Shown here piece by piece: positions 37,784-46,994 of a DNA stretch of 64,000 nt (position 1 is the stretch's first letter; every line of letters starts with the position of its first letter). The notes beneath the pieces were generated by a model. That model was not told the DNA's origin. It worked only from the letters and a program-made list of their open reading frames with translations, and made no database searches. A program made the translations under genes and the position numbers. This stretch comes from Dokdonella_A sp963775445 (GTDB lineage: Bacteria > Pseudomonadota > Gammaproteobacteria > Xanthomonadales > Rhodanobacteraceae), in contig CAVZIT010000004.1 in the NCBI GenBank assembly GCA_963775445.1, positions 1,550,001 to 1,614,000 of the forward strand. The letters are read 5' to 3'.

Positions 37784-38293
37784 ATGAATCGAAGACTCAT
37801 TCCCCTCGTGGTTGCAGCCGGCTTGGTTGGCGGACTTTCAGGCTGCGTCGCCTATCCGAATTCCGGCTATTACGATCACGGCTACAACCGCGGGTACGCT
37901 CGATACGACGATTCCGGCTACGACGGTCCGCGCCATCACATCTGTGGCAATTGCGGAACCATTACCGATATCCAGCAGGTGTATTTGCGCGATCGGAACA
38001 CCGGCCTCGGCGCGGTTATCGGGGCAATCGCTGGCGGCGTGCTCGGCAGCACCATAGGCAAGGGAAACGGACGCACTGCCGCGACGGTCGGTGGCGCAGT
38101 CGCGGGTGGATTTGCGGGTAACGCGGTCGAGAACCACAACGAGCGCGGTGGCGAACCCGCCTGGCGCTTCGACGTCCACCTCGAGGACGGACGTTGGGCG
38201 ACGGTGACGCAGCTTGATCGGCGCGACCTTCATCGCGGCGATCCGGTGGTGATACGCGGGAATCACGTCGAATTACGGCAAGGACGCTATTGA
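37784..38293 (+). CDS. Glycine-zipper 2TM lipoprotein, SlyB-like
   Basis: A 169-residue outer-membrane lipoprotein. The lipobox is GGLSGC. A Tyr/Gly/Asp-rich stretch is followed by the glycine-zipper 2TM domain (GLGAVIGAIAGGVLGSTIGK and TVGGAVAGGFAGNAVE). The C-terminal part FDVHLEDGRWATVTQLDRRDL and GDPVVIRGN matches Pcp/SlyB proteins. The family stabilises the outer membrane under stress. GGAG is eight bases before ATG 37784, with an alternative GTG one codon earlier. Confidence 0.88.
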   Translation: MNRRLIPLVVAAGLVGGLSGCVAYPNSGYYDHGYNRGYARYDDSGYDGPRHHICGNCGTITDIQQVYLRDRNTGLGAVIGAIAGGVLGSTIGKGNGRTAATVGGAVAGGFAGNAVENHNERGGEPAWRFDVHLEDGRWATVTQLDRRDLHRGDPVVIRGNHVELRQGRY

Positions 38294-38340
38294 CCGACGC
38301 GGTTTTTTTGACCCTTGCATCCGGGCACTTCGGTGCCAAA

Positions 38341-38371
38341 AAGAAACGCCGGCGTGTGGCCGGCGTTTCTT
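38341..38371. terminator. Bidirectional intrinsic terminator
   Basis: A perfect 13-bp stem AAGAAACGCCGGC / GCCGGCGTTTCTT with a GTGTG loop. A T run follows on the + strand and an A run precedes (T on the minus strand). It serves both the SlyB-like gene and the convergent cell-wall hydrolase gene. Confidence 0.9.
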
Positions 38372-38383
38372 TTTCGTGCGATG

Positions 38384-38821
38384 TCAGTTGACCCGATAGA
38401 AGCTATGCGCGCCGATCGTCGCGAGTGGCGGGCCTGTTATCCAGTCGGGCGAAACCGAATTGGCGACAACGAAATGATCGGCATGCGGCACGACGACCTT
38501 GCGGTCGGCACGCGGTAGCGTCCACGTCGCCATCGTGTGTCCGGCGATCTTCCACGCTTCCCGCCACGCCTTCGGGTTGCGGAATTCGAAGTGCTTGTTG
38601 GTCATGGACAACGCGAATTGACCGTGCGCCTGCACCACGTCGCAGACGCTCCTGCCCCAGTGGCCGCTTTCGCGTCGGCGCATCGCGACTTCGGCGACAG
38701 CCGTCTGGCCGATCGACGATTCGCTGCGTGCTTCGAGGTACACGGTTGCAGCCAGGCACGTCTGGTCCGCAATCGGTTGGGGCAACAAGGTTGTGAACCA
38801 CAGCAGCCAGGCCAAAGTCAT
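38384..38821 (-). CDS. SleB-like cell wall hydrolase
   Basis: A 145-residue exported protein with signal MTLAWLLWFTTLLPQPIA. The Hydrolase_2/SleB domain carries CLAATVYLEARSESSIGQ (with the catalytic Glu), VAEVAMRR and HADHFVVANSVSPDW. The family acts on peptidoglycan, cleaving the glycan strand as a lytic transglycosylase-type enzyme. AGGAG lies nine bases before ATG 38821. The long open frame continuing upstream to 39004 has no start signal and is not used. Confidence 0.8.
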   Translation of the reverse strand: MTLAWLLWFTTLLPQPIADQTCLAATVYLEARSESSIGQTAVAEVAMRRRESGHWGRSVCDVVQAHGQFALSMTNKHFEFRNPKAWREAWKIAGHTMATWTLPRADRKVVVPHADHFVVANSVSPDWITGPPLATIGAHSFYRVN

Positions 38822-39351
38822 CAGTGGCTTCTCCTGAAGGAATGTTTCGGCGAGCGCACTCGCCAACGCAGCTGGACGATCGGGTGGGACGGCAATGCCG
38901 CAGGAATATGAGATGACTCCAAGGCCCACCAAGGGCAGGGAGCGTGCGGTGATTTGGTCGGCGCCCGCACGACAGTCGGCTGTCGCACCCCATGTAACCG
39001 TCAAGCGTCAGCGCAGATTGATCTGCTGCCCGACACTTCCGGAATCGTCTGCCTGTCGCGGCGGTCGAACCGGAGAATTTCGCGCTTCAACAACGATATT
39101 GTCGATGGCAACCAAGTGATCACTATCGCCAACAGAAGTTCCGAAATCGGCTTCGGCATGACCGAAGGCGCGCGAAGGGTACGTGATTACCCGGCGCTTG
39201 TCACCCGTGCATCCCTCCATGGACAGGAATTGTTCAGGTGCCCGGAAGCCGCAGACGAATGCGATGCGATTGAGAAAAGTGTATTAAAGCAATAAAAATA
39301 CAAAGTAAAAAATAATTTCATCGACCGCTCTGCATCTTTCGATGTTGCAGC
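38822..39351. other. 530-bp gene-free stretch with AT-rich patch
   Basis: No supported gene is present. Positions about 39283-39325 are strikingly AT-rich (AATAAAAATACAAAG...AAAAAATAATTTC) against the high-GC background, just past the end of ygfZ. It could be an unusual terminator region or a relic of acquired DNA. Confidence 0.45.
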
Positions 39352-40212
39352 TCATGCCGTATGCGGTGTGGCAAATTCGTGTGAAAGATCGGCGACTTCA
39401 TGGTCAGGTGGCACCACGAGTCGTGTTGCCTCGTCGAGCGATACGGGAAGCGCGGCGAGAAGCCGGACGTAGTCCGCGTCAGCATCGCGCACGCCGTACA
39501 GCACGCGCCCGACGGGCTGATCTTCGTGCATGACCGGTGTGCCGGGTTCGGGCGGCTCCGTGCAAGCCGGAAGCGCAAGCCGGTACAAGAGGCTCTTGTC
39601 GCCGCCGCGAAAGTGCAGGCGCGCTGCGATTTCCTGGCCGGGGTAACATCCCTTGTCGAAGCGTATTGCACCTAGCCGTTCGAGATCGAGCGCTTGCGGC
39701 AGCAACTCTCCAGCCAATGATGGCGAGAGGAACGGCAGGCCGGCGAACACGTCCCCGATAACCGCCGCTCGCGGCGCCTGGACTTCGGCGTGAATCGGGG
39801 CGAGCGTAGTCATGCACAAGGAACTCCCGGGCAGCACCAATGCATAGCCTTTTCCCAGCCGACGCACTGCGTAGCGCTCGGATATCGGATCGATGCCGGC
39901 CAGCGGCACACTGCGCGATCCCCATCCATCGAGTACGCGAATCTCGAGCTTCGCTCGGATCTTGAAGCGTTGCAGCGACTGTGCCATGACATACGCGCCG
40001 CCGAGCGGGAGCCAGAGCATAAGTTGCATCGGCTCGGTGCGCAGCAGCGCAAAGAAATTCTGCACGCGACCGCGCGCATTGAGCCAGGCACTCCAATGCC
40101 AGCAGCCCGGCGCCAGCGACCGCACATCGCTGCTGAATTGAGCGTGGGCGAACGCGATCGCATCCGGCCCCTCTATCGCAACCAATTCGTCAGGCGCCGG
40201 CATGTGCATCAT
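39352..40212 (-). CDS. ygfZ: Folate-binding protein YgfZ
   Basis: A 286-residue protein of the GcvT-like fold. The signature KGCYPGQEIAARLHFRG is present, with the conserved Cys used in Fe-S cluster biogenesis. It uses tetrahydrofolate to help assemble or repair certain Fe-S enzymes. The start at ATG 40212 is a choice; a longer in-frame version beginning at 40263 lacks a better ribosome binding site. It lies divergent from the sdh operon, whose SdhB Fe-S subunit could be a client (inference). Confidence 0.88.
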   Translation of the reverse strand: MMHMPAPDELVAIEGPDAIAFAHAQFSSDVRSLAPGCWHWSAWLNARGRVQNFFALLRTEPMQLMLWLPLGGAYVMAQSLQRFKIRAKLEIRVLDGWGSRSVPLAGIDPISERYAVRRLGKGYALVLPGSSLCMTTLAPIHAEVQAPRAAVIGDVFAGLPFLSPSLAGELLPQALDLERLGAIRFDKGCYPGQEIAARLHFRGGDKSLLYRLALPACTEPPEPGTPVMHEDQPVGRVLYGVRDADADYVRLLAALPVSLDEATRLVVPPDHEVADLSHEFATPHTA

Positions 40213-40574
40213 TGCGAAGTCTCTTGGCTGTTGCCGTTGGTGGGTGTGCCATTGGCAATTCAATCTGAGGTCGCGCGACGCACCTGCAAGGGCAGGCGAG
40301 CATTACACGACAGAAGCGCAGAACCGCGCTTCGCTTGTGTCGGCTTCGTGCTGGGTTTAACCTTGATGACCTCGGTTCTTCGGTTTGCAAGGGGACTCGA
40401 CGACGCTCGCCGATTGGCAGTTGGACTGGAGTGGGGCGATATCGAGTAGCGTAATTCGCGCATGGAGATGCCTCGGCAACGTGACCGGCGCCGCTCTCGC
40501 CGTCGCCGACGGAGCCGATGTCGTCCTGGCGCGGTAACGGGTCATCGCTATATTAAACACGCACAAGGCCGACC
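40213..40574 (+). promoter_or_regulatory. sdh operon leader and candidate promoter region
   Basis: This is the 362-base gap between the divergent ygfZ and sdhC. The best -10-like box is TATATT at 40549-40554, about 20 bases before the sdhC start; no clear -35 box is seen at the right distance. AAGG (40563-40566) serves as the sdhC ribosome binding site. No supported gene lies here. Confidence 0.35.
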
Positions 40575-40970
40575 ATGGTACAGACCGTCCGACCGCTGTC
40601 TCCACACCTCTCGATCTACCGTTGGCAGATCCAGATGGTCACCTCGATCCTGCACCGCGCCACGGGCGTTTTTCTCGCGTTCGGTGCCGTGCTGGTCTGC
40701 ATCGGTCTACTGGCGCTCGCCAGCGGCCCACAGGCATTCGCGTCGCTGCACGCTTTCTGCGCCTCCTGGATTGGAATCCTGCTGCTGATCGGCTGGACCT
40801 GGTGCTTCAGCTTTCATCTGTTGAATGGCATTCGCCATTTGCTGCAGGACATCGGCTGGGGTTACCGCATCGAGCAGTTCGTGCGCAACGGCTGGATGGC
40901 GACCATAGGCTCTATCGTGATCACGGCGCTGGTCTGGATATGGGTACTGGGCATGGGAGGTGTGTCGTGA
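40575..40970 (+). CDS. sdhC: Succinate dehydrogenase cytochrome b556 subunit SdhC
   Basis: A 131-residue membrane anchor with three helices. RPLSPHLSIYRWQIQMVTSILHR is the conserved N-terminal quinone-site region. SFHLLNGIRHLLQDIG carries the haem-ligand histidine. It helps bind haem b and ubiquinone in complex II. It is the first gene of sdhCDAB-sdhE-ygfX. Its stop overlaps the sdhD GTG start. Confidence 0.95.
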   Translation: MVQTVRPLSPHLSIYRWQIQMVTSILHRATGVFLAFGAVLVCIGLLALASGPQAFASLHAFCASWIGILLLIGWTWCFSFHLLNGIRHLLQDIGWGYRIEQFVRNGWMATIGSIVITALVWIWVLGMGGVS

Positions 40971-41356
40971 ACCAATCCGGGTTGCGCACGCCGCTCAAGG
41001 ATGTACGTGGACTTGGTTCGGCGCACGCCGGCGTGCATCACTTCATGGCCCAGCGCCTGACGGCGGTCGCATTGATCGGGCTTGGCCTTTGGTTCGTGTA
41101 CCTCGTCCTGATCCTGCTGCATGCCGACTACGCGACTGCGCGCGCCACGTTCGCGTCGCCGCTCAACGCCGTTCTCATGATTGCATTCGTCATTGCGTTG
41201 TTCTGGCACGCGCAGCTCGGCTTGCAGGTGGTCGTCGAGGACTACGTGCATACGCGTGCGAGTGAGGTTGCGTTGCAGATTGCGATCAAGTTCCTTTGTT
41301 TCCTCGGTGCTTTGGCGAGCGTATTCGCCATTGCGCGCATAGCCTTTGGAGGCTGA
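40967..41356 (+). CDS. sdhD: Succinate dehydrogenase membrane anchor SdhD
   Basis: A 129-residue membrane subunit with three helices, starting at GTG 40967 inside the sdhC stop (GTGA). The N-terminal PLKDVRGLGSAHAGVHHFMAQR and the later HAQLGLQVVVEDYVH match SdhD; the latter gives the haem and quinone-side residues. With SdhC it anchors the SdhAB head to the inner membrane. Confidence 0.94.
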   Translation: MNQSGLRTPLKDVRGLGSAHAGVHHFMAQRLTAVALIGLGLWFVYLVLILLHADYATARATFASPLNAVLMIAFVIALFWHAQLGLQVVVEDYVHTRASEVALQIAIKFLCFLGALASVFAIARIAFGG

Positions 41357-41363
41357 CGGCATC

Positions 41364-43151
41364 ATGCAGAGCTACAAGATCCAGCAGCACGAAGCCGACA
41401 TCGTCGTGGTCGGAGCCGGTGGCGCCGGACTGCGCGCGACGCTGGGTCTTGCCGCCAAGGGCCTTGAGACCATTTGCCTGACCAAGGTGTTTCCGACGCG
41501 CTCGCACACGGTCGCGGCGCAGGGCGGGATTTCCGCGGCACTCGGCAACATGGGCGAGGACGATTGGCGCTTCCACTTCTACGACACCGTCAAGGGCGGC
41601 GACTGGCTCGGCGATCAGGACGCGATCGAATTCATGTGCCGCGAGGGAATCCCGGCCGTCATCGAACTCGAACATTATGGCGTGCCATTCTCGCGCACCG
41701 ACGAGGGCAAGATCTATCAGCGCCCTTTCGGCGGCATGACGACGCACTACGGCAAGGGCACCGCGCAACGCACCTGCGCGGCGGCCGATCGTACCGGACA
41801 TGCCATTCTGCATGCGCTCTACCAGCAGTCGCTCGCGCACGACGCGCGTTTCGCGATCGAATTTTTCGCGCTGGATCTGATCTTCGACGATGAAGGCGCG
41901 TGTTGTGGCGTGCTTGCGCTCGACATGAGCGAAGGCACGTTGCACCTGTATCGCGCACACGGCGTGGTCCTCGCAACCGGCGGCTACGGGCGCACCTATT
42001 TGACCTGCACGTCGGCCCACACCTGCACCGGCGATGGCGGCGGTCTCGTGCTGCGCGCCGGTCTGCCCCTGCAGGATATGGAATTCGTGCAGTTTCACCC
42101 GACCGGCATCTACGGAGCGGGTTGCCTGATCACCGAAGGCGTGCGTGGCGAAGGCGGTTACCTGACCAATTCCAAGGGCGAGCGTTTCATGGAACGCTAT
42201 GCCCCGAACGCGAAGGATCTCGCTTCGCGCGATGTCGTCAGCCGCGCGATGACGCTGGAAGTTCGCGAAGGCCGCGGTGTCGGCGAGGAGAACGATCACG
42301 TCTATCTCAACCTGATGCAGCTCGGCGCGGATGTGATCCACGAGAAATTGCCGGGCATCGCCGAGAGCGCGCGCATATTCGCGGGCGTCGACGTGACCAA
42401 ATCGCCGATTCCCGTGCTGCCGACCGTGCATTACACGATGGGCGGTATACCAACCACGATGCATGGCGAAGTCGTGCGCCGCCAGGGCGACGATCCTGAT
42501 GCCGTGGTGCCGGGACTTTATGCAATCGGCGAGGCAGCATGCGTTTCGGTGCACGGTGGCAACCGCCTCGGATCCAACTCGCTGCTCGATCTGGTCGTGT
42601 TCGGCCGCGCGGTTGCGACCCGCTGTGCCGAGATCATCAAACCGGCGACGAGCCACAAGAAGCTGCCAGCGAGTGCTTGCGATGCGGCATTGGCGAATCT
42701 GGACCGGCTGCGCAACGCAAACGGATCGACACCTACTGCCCAGATCCGCCGCAACATGCAGCGCACCATGCAGACCGACGCGGCGGTGTTCCGCACCGAG
42801 GAATCCTTGCAGGAAGGGTGCTCGAAGATGGCCGAAGTGTTCGCGTCGTTCGAGGACGTGCGCGTGACCGACCGATCGATGATCTGGAACTCGGACCTGA
42901 TCGAAACCCTCGAATTGCAGAATCTCCTGTACAACGCCATCGCGACGATCAATTCCGCGGAGCAACGCCACGAGAGCCGTGGCGCGCATGCACGCGAGGA
43001 TTACCCCGATCGCGACGACGTGAACTGGATGAAGCACACCCAGGTCGCGGTGGATGCGAACGGCAAATGCAGCTTCGATTACCGGCCGGTGCATCTGAAC
43101 ACCTTGACCCGGGACGTCGACCCGGTGCCGCCGGCAAAGCGGGTGTACTGA
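41364..43151 (+). CDS. sdhA: Succinate dehydrogenase flavoprotein SdhA
   Basis: A 595-residue catalytic subunit that oxidises succinate to fumarate. The FAD-binding fold VVVGAGGAGLRATLGLA, the covalent FAD site TRSHTVAAQGG (His), QFHPTGIYGAGCLITEGVRGEGG and the active-site region VHYTMGGIPT are all present. The C-terminus is complete. GGAGG precedes ATG 41364 at 11 bases; the in-frame TTG at 41346 is not a convincing start. SdhE, encoded downstream, attaches the FAD. Confidence 0.97.
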   Translation: MQSYKIQQHEADIVVVGAGGAGLRATLGLAAKGLETICLTKVFPTRSHTVAAQGGISAALGNMGEDDWRFHFYDTVKGGDWLGDQDAIEFMCREGIPAVIELEHYGVPFSRTDEGKIYQRPFGGMTTHYGKGTAQRTCAAADRTGHAILHALYQQSLAHDARFAIEFFALDLIFDDEGACCGVLALDMSEGTLHLYRAHGVVLATGGYGRTYLTCTSAHTCTGDGGGLVLRAGLPLQDMEFVQFHPTGIYGAGCLITEGVRGEGGYLTNSKGERFMERYAPNAKDLASRDVVSRAMTLEVREGRGVGEENDHVYLNLMQLGADVIHEKLPGIAESARIFAGVDVTKSPIPVLPTVHYTMGGIPTTMHGEVVRRQGDDPDAVVPGLYAIGEAACVSVHGGNRLGSNSLLDLVVFGRAVATRCAEIIKPATSHKKLPASACDAALANLDRLRNANGSTPTAQIRRNMQRTMQTDAAVFRTEESLQEGCSKMAEVFASFEDVRVTDRSMIWNSDLIETLELQNLLYNAIATINSAEQRHESRGAHAREDYPDRDDVNWMKHTQVAVDANGKCSFDYRPVHLNTLTRDVDPVPPAKRVY

Positions 43152-43227
43152 ACGGGTGATACGGACACTTAGCCGTTGACGCGCGACATGCGTGAGCGGT
43201 GCGACAGAACGAGAGAACGAGGCGACC

Positions 43228-44016
43228 ATGGCAGAGTTCAGGCTTCCGAAGAATTCCCGCATCAAGGGCGGCAAGCACCATGCGGCCAAGGCCGGAGCCA
43301 AGGATGTCCGCACGTTTCGCGTGTATCGCTGGAGTCCTGACGACGCCGAGAATCCGCGAGTCGACAGCTACGAGGTCGATCTGTCCAAGTGTGGTCCGAT
43401 GGTTCTGGATGCGTTGATCAAGATCAAGGACGAAATCGATACCACGCTGACCTTTCGCCGATCCTGCCGCGAAGGCATCTGTGGCTCGTGCGCGATGAAC
43501 ATCGACGGCACCAATACCTTGGCGTGCACGCGCGCGATCGACGATTGCGCAGGTGGCGATGTCAAGATTTACCCTCTGCCGCACATGCCGGTGGTCAAGG
43601 ACCTGGTACCGGATCTGACACAGTTCTATGCGCAATACGCATCGGTCAAACCGTGGATCCGGACCGAAAGTCCGGCGCCGCCCGACCGCGAGCGCCTGCA
43701 ATCGAAAGAGGACCGCGCCAAGCTTGATGGCCTTTACGAATGCATTCTGTGCGCATGCTGCTCGACCAGCTGCCCGAGTTACTGGTGGAACGCCGATCGC
43801 TATCTTGGCCCGGCGGTTCTCCTGCAAGCCTATCGCTGGATTGCCGACAGCCGCGACGAAGACACCGGCGCACGACTCGATCAGCTCGAGGATCCGTTCC
43901 GCCTGTACCGTTGCCACACGATCATGAATTGCACGCGCACCTGTCCGAAGAGTCTCAACCCCGCCAAGGCGATCGCCGAGACCAAGAAGCTGATCGCCGA
44001 GCGCCGCGGCGCTTAG
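43228..44016 (+). CDS. sdhB: Succinate dehydrogenase iron-sulfur protein SdhB
   Basis: A 262-residue electron-transfer subunit. Cys clusters for the [2Fe-2S] centre (CREGICGSCAMNIDGTNTLAC) and for the [4Fe-4S] and [3Fe-4S] centres (CILCACCSTSCPSYWW and CHTIMNCTRTCPKSLNP) are complete. The N-terminal 25 residues are longer and more basic than in E. coli. ACGAGG precedes ATG 43228, 76 bases after sdhA. Confidence 0.96.
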   Translation: MAEFRLPKNSRIKGGKHHAAKAGAKDVRTFRVYRWSPDDAENPRVDSYEVDLSKCGPMVLDALIKIKDEIDTTLTFRRSCREGICGSCAMNIDGTNTLACTRAIDDCAGGDVKIYPLPHMPVVKDLVPDLTQFYAQYASVKPWIRTESPAPPDRERLQSKEDRAKLDGLYECILCACCSTSCPSYWWNADRYLGPAVLLQAYRWIADSRDEDTGARLDQLEDPFRLYRCHTIMNCTRTCPKSLNPAKAIAETKKLIAERRGA

Positions 44017-44062
44017 CCCATGGCGACGGCCAAGAATTGCTGTGTTGCGCGCCGCGAAGGGA

Positions 44063-44305
44063 ATGCCTGACGCCAAGCGACTGCGCTGGCGCTGTCGCCG
44101 GGGAACGCGCGAACTCGACGTGCTGCTCGGCTGGTGGCTCGACGAGCGCTATGCCACTGCTCCGGAAACGCAACGCGCGGACTTCGATGCGTTGCTGGAT
44201 GTCCAGGACCCCGATCTTTGGGATTGGTTGATCGGACATCAAGTGCCGGCGGATGCCCGCTTCGGCGGTATCGTTGATGAAATCCGCGCCCACCATCGCG
44301 TTTGA
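44063..44305 (+). CDS. sdhE: FAD assembly factor SdhE
   Basis: An 80-residue helical protein of the Sdh5/SdhE family. The key motif RGTRELD (residues 13-19, RGxxE type) contacts SdhA, and DLWDWLIG is the conserved C-terminal part. It promotes covalent attachment of FAD to SdhA. GAAGGGA sits directly upstream of ATG 44063. It belongs to the sdh operon and overlaps ygfX by 29 bases. Confidence 0.93.
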   Translation: MPDAKRLRWRCRRGTRELDVLLGWWLDERYATAPETQRADFDALLDVQDPDLWDWLIGHQVPADARFGGIVDEIRAHHRV

Positions 44306-44702
44306 ATATCAGCCGTCGCGTCTGGTCCTGGGAGCCAGCGTCGCGATCACGCTGCTCGCGGTTGCTGCAATACTCGCGAGTGGCCTGGGCATGCCGTTGC
44401 GAGCAGGTTTCGCGTTGTTCGCGATTTTGACGAGTGCGTACGCGTTATGGCGGTTCACCCATCCGATTCTGCGTGGCGTGGCGCATGGCGATGCCGGCTG
44501 GATACTGCGCGTCGATGGCGATCGCGAAGAACCGGCGATTCTTTGCGGCCATTCGCAGGCAGGACCGATGCAGACTCTGGACTTTTCCTGCGAAGACCGA
44601 CGGCGTCTGCGCATCGTGCTGACGCCCGACAATACGGACAGCGAAACGTTCCGGCGTCTGCGCCTGATCCTCGAACGCAGCGACAGCATTGCCATGCGCT
44701 AG
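44277..44702 (+). CDS. YgfX/CptA-like membrane protein
   Basis: A 141-residue protein with two close N-terminal helices (residues about 18-57) and a soluble beta-rich domain ending in RRLRLILERSD. Position directly after sdhE and the topology match YgfX (CptA), which partners SdhE in enterics and was described as affecting cell division. Sequence similarity is weak, as usual for this family, so the assignment rests partly on gene order. Confidence 0.72.
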   Translation: MKSAPTIAFEYQPSRLVLGASVAITLLAVAAILASGLGMPLRAGFALFAILTSAYALWRFTHPILRGVAHGDAGWILRVDGDREEPAILCGHSQAGPMQTLDFSCEDRRRLRIVLTPDNTDSETFRRLRLILERSDSIAMR

Positions 44703-44829
44703 CCGCCGGCAGCTTGCCCCGTCGGCCGGCTTGCGGCACTCTGCCCGCCCGGCGCTGTCGCAGGATGCCTGACCGGCCGCCGCATCACTGTGTGCGCCGC
44801 GAGCGATTCGCCCAAGGATCCGAGCCCTG

Positions 44830-46071
44830 ATGTTTCGCCCCCTCGAACTGTTCATCGGCCTGCGCTACACGCGTGCCAAGCGTCGCAATCACTTCATCTC
44901 GTTCATTTCGCTGGTTTCGATCCTCGGCATCGCAGTCGGCGTGACCGCGCTGATCACCGTGATCTCGGTGATGAACGGGTTCGACAAGGAATTGAAGGAT
45001 CGCATCCTCGGAATGGTCGCTCAGGCGACCATCTCGGGCATCGACGAAACCGTACGCGACTGGCCGGCTGCCTTGAAACTCGCACGCGCCAATCCGCATG
45101 TCGAAGGCGCAGCGCCCTATGTCGAGCGCGAGGCAATGCTGCAGGGTTCGCGCGTTACCGGGGCGCTGATCCGCGGCGTGCTGCCGGAAATGGAACCTCG
45201 CGTCTCCGACATCGACCGCAAGATGGTCGAGGGGAAATTGTCGGATCTTAAACCCGGCGGATTCGGCATCATCCTCGGCAAGGAACTGGCGATGTCGCTC
45301 GGCGTCGATGTCGGCGACCACGTCACCGTCTTCGCACCGCAATTCCGCGCTTCGCCGATCGGCGCGCTACCACGCCTGAAACGCTTCACCGTGGTCGGCG
45401 TTTTCGAGGTCGGCATGCAGGAGTACGACGCCGGTCTTGCCGTCATGCACATGGATGACGCCGAAAAGCTCTACCAGCTCGACGGGCCGACCGGCATCCG
45501 GCTGCGGCTCGATGACCTGTTTCGCGCGTATCCGATCGGGCACGAACTGGCACGCGAGCTCGGCCAGTCCTACCAGGTCAGCGACTGGATGCAGGGTCAC
45601 AGCAATTTCTTCAAGGCGGTTGCGATGGAGAAGAAGGTGATGTTCCTGATCCTGTCCCTGATCGTCGCGGTGGCAGCGTTCAATCTGGTTTCGACCCTGG
45701 TCATGCTGGTGACCGACAAACAGGCCGACATCGCCATCCTGCGCACGCTCGGGCAGAGCCCGAAAAGCGTGATGGGGGTATTCATGGTGCAGGGTGTGCT
45801 CGTCGGCACGCTCGGCATTGCGCTCGGTGCGATATTCGGCGTCGCGCTCGCGCTCAATGTCGCCGCGTTGGTGCACTGGATCGAGCAGACCTTCGGCATC
45901 GTGTTCCTGTCACCGGATGTCTATTACATCAGCGAACTGCCGTCCGACCTGCACTGGTCCGATGTCGGCTGGATCACGCTGATCGCATTCGTGTTCTGCA
46001 CTTTCGCGACGCTGTATCCCGCATGGCGTGCCGCGCGCACGGAACCCGCCGCCGCGCTTCGTTACGAATAG
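44830..46071 (+). CDS. lolC: Lipoprotein-releasing ABC permease LolC/LolE family
   Basis: A 413-residue inner-membrane permease with four helices: one at the N-terminus (FISLVSILGIAVGVTALITV) and three at residues about 265-400. The large periplasmic domain lies between, with the hook-like segment PIGALPRLKRFTVVG. It lifts mature lipoproteins out of the inner membrane and passes them to LolA, driven by LolD. Only one LolC/LolE-type gene is present here, which raises a LolF-like homodimer. It is followed after nine bases by lolD. Confidence 0.93.
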   Translation: MFRPLELFIGLRYTRAKRRNHFISFISLVSILGIAVGVTALITVISVMNGFDKELKDRILGMVAQATISGIDETVRDWPAALKLARANPHVEGAAPYVEREAMLQGSRVTGALIRGVLPEMEPRVSDIDRKMVEGKLSDLKPGGFGIILGKELAMSLGVDVGDHVTVFAPQFRASPIGALPRLKRFTVVGVFEVGMQEYDAGLAVMHMDDAEKLYQLDGPTGIRLRLDDLFRAYPIGHELARELGQSYQVSDWMQGHSNFFKAVAMEKKVMFLILSLIVAVAAFNLVSTLVMLVTDKQADIAILRTLGQSPKSVMGVFMVQGVLVGTLGIALGAIFGVALALNVAALVHWIEQTFGIVFLSPDVYYISELPSDLHWSDVGWITLIAFVFCTFATLYPAWRAARTEPAAALRYE

Positions 46072-46080
46072 GGTCGATTC

Positions 46081-46776
46081 ATGAGCGACATCGTGCTGCG
46101 TGCCATCCATATCGCCAAGGTGTTCGACGAAGGATCGTTGCATACCGACGTGCTGGCCGACGCGAGTTTCGAGCTCGAACGTGGCGGGACGATGGCCATC
46201 GTCGGGGCGTCCGGCACCGGCAAGAGCACGCTCCTGCACATCCTCGGCGGACTCGACACACCCACATCGGGCAGCGTCGAAGTCGAGGGCAAGGTGATGT
46301 CGCGCTTGTCCGATCGCGAGCGCGGCGAGTTGCGCAATCGCTCGCTTGGCTTCGTCTATCAGTTCCACCACCTGCTGCCGGAATTCAGTGCGCTTGAAAA
46401 CGTGTGCATGCCGCTCCTGATCCGCGGAGTCGGTGTAGGTGATGCGCGCGAGACGGCGGCTGCGCTGCTCGATCGCGTCGGGCTGGGCGCGCGTCTCGAG
46501 CACAAACCAGGCGAATTGTCCGGTGGCGAGCGCCAGCGCGCGGCCGTGGCGCGAGCGCTGGTGACGCGACCGGCTTGCGTCCTCGGCGACGAGCCGACCG
46601 GCAATCTCGATGAGAAAAATGCGAGCCAGGTTTACGAGCTGATGCTCGAGTTGAATCGCGAAATCGGCACCGCGCTGGTGCTGGTAACGCACGATCATGC
46701 CCTGGCCGCACGCGCGGACCGTGTGCTGGAACTTTCCGGAGGGCGCCTGCACGGCGCAGCGGCGATGCAAGCGTGA
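46081..46776 (+). CDS. lolD: Lipoprotein-releasing ATPase LolD
   Basis: A 231-residue ABC ATPase. Walker A is GASGTGKSTLL (about residues 41-51), the signature is LSGGERQRAAVARAL and Walker B is CVLGDEPTGNLDEKN. FVYQFHHLLPEFSALENV is the LolD-type Q-loop region. It powers the adjacent LolC permease. Confidence 0.95.
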   Translation: MSDIVLRAIHIAKVFDEGSLHTDVLADASFELERGGTMAIVGASGTGKSTLLHILGGLDTPTSGSVEVEGKVMSRLSDRERGELRNRSLGFVYQFHHLLPEFSALENVCMPLLIRGVGVGDARETAAALLDRVGLGARLEHKPGELSGGERQRAAVARALVTRPACVLGDEPTGNLDEKNASQVYELMLELNREIGTALVLVTHDHALAARADRVLELSGGRLHGAAAMQA

Positions 46777-46994
46777 ACCGGAGTTGCGGGCGCCGGCATT
46801 AACGGCTCGCATCTTTCCCGACCAGCGGCGATTTCCTACATCTTCCGGGGCGAATATCCGCTTCGCGTGGTGCGCGCTGAACGGCAAGCTTGAGACCCGG
46901 TTTCAGCGAGCGATGCGCTCGCTGCAAGCGCGCGATAGTCCGATTGGCTGTCGAACTCCCTCATCACGGTCGATCGACGAGGAGTCGATCAGCG

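Noticed and set aside
41286..43313. 675-codon minus-strand frame opposite sdhA
   Set aside because: Antisense shadow of a certain sdhA gene; no recognisable domain.
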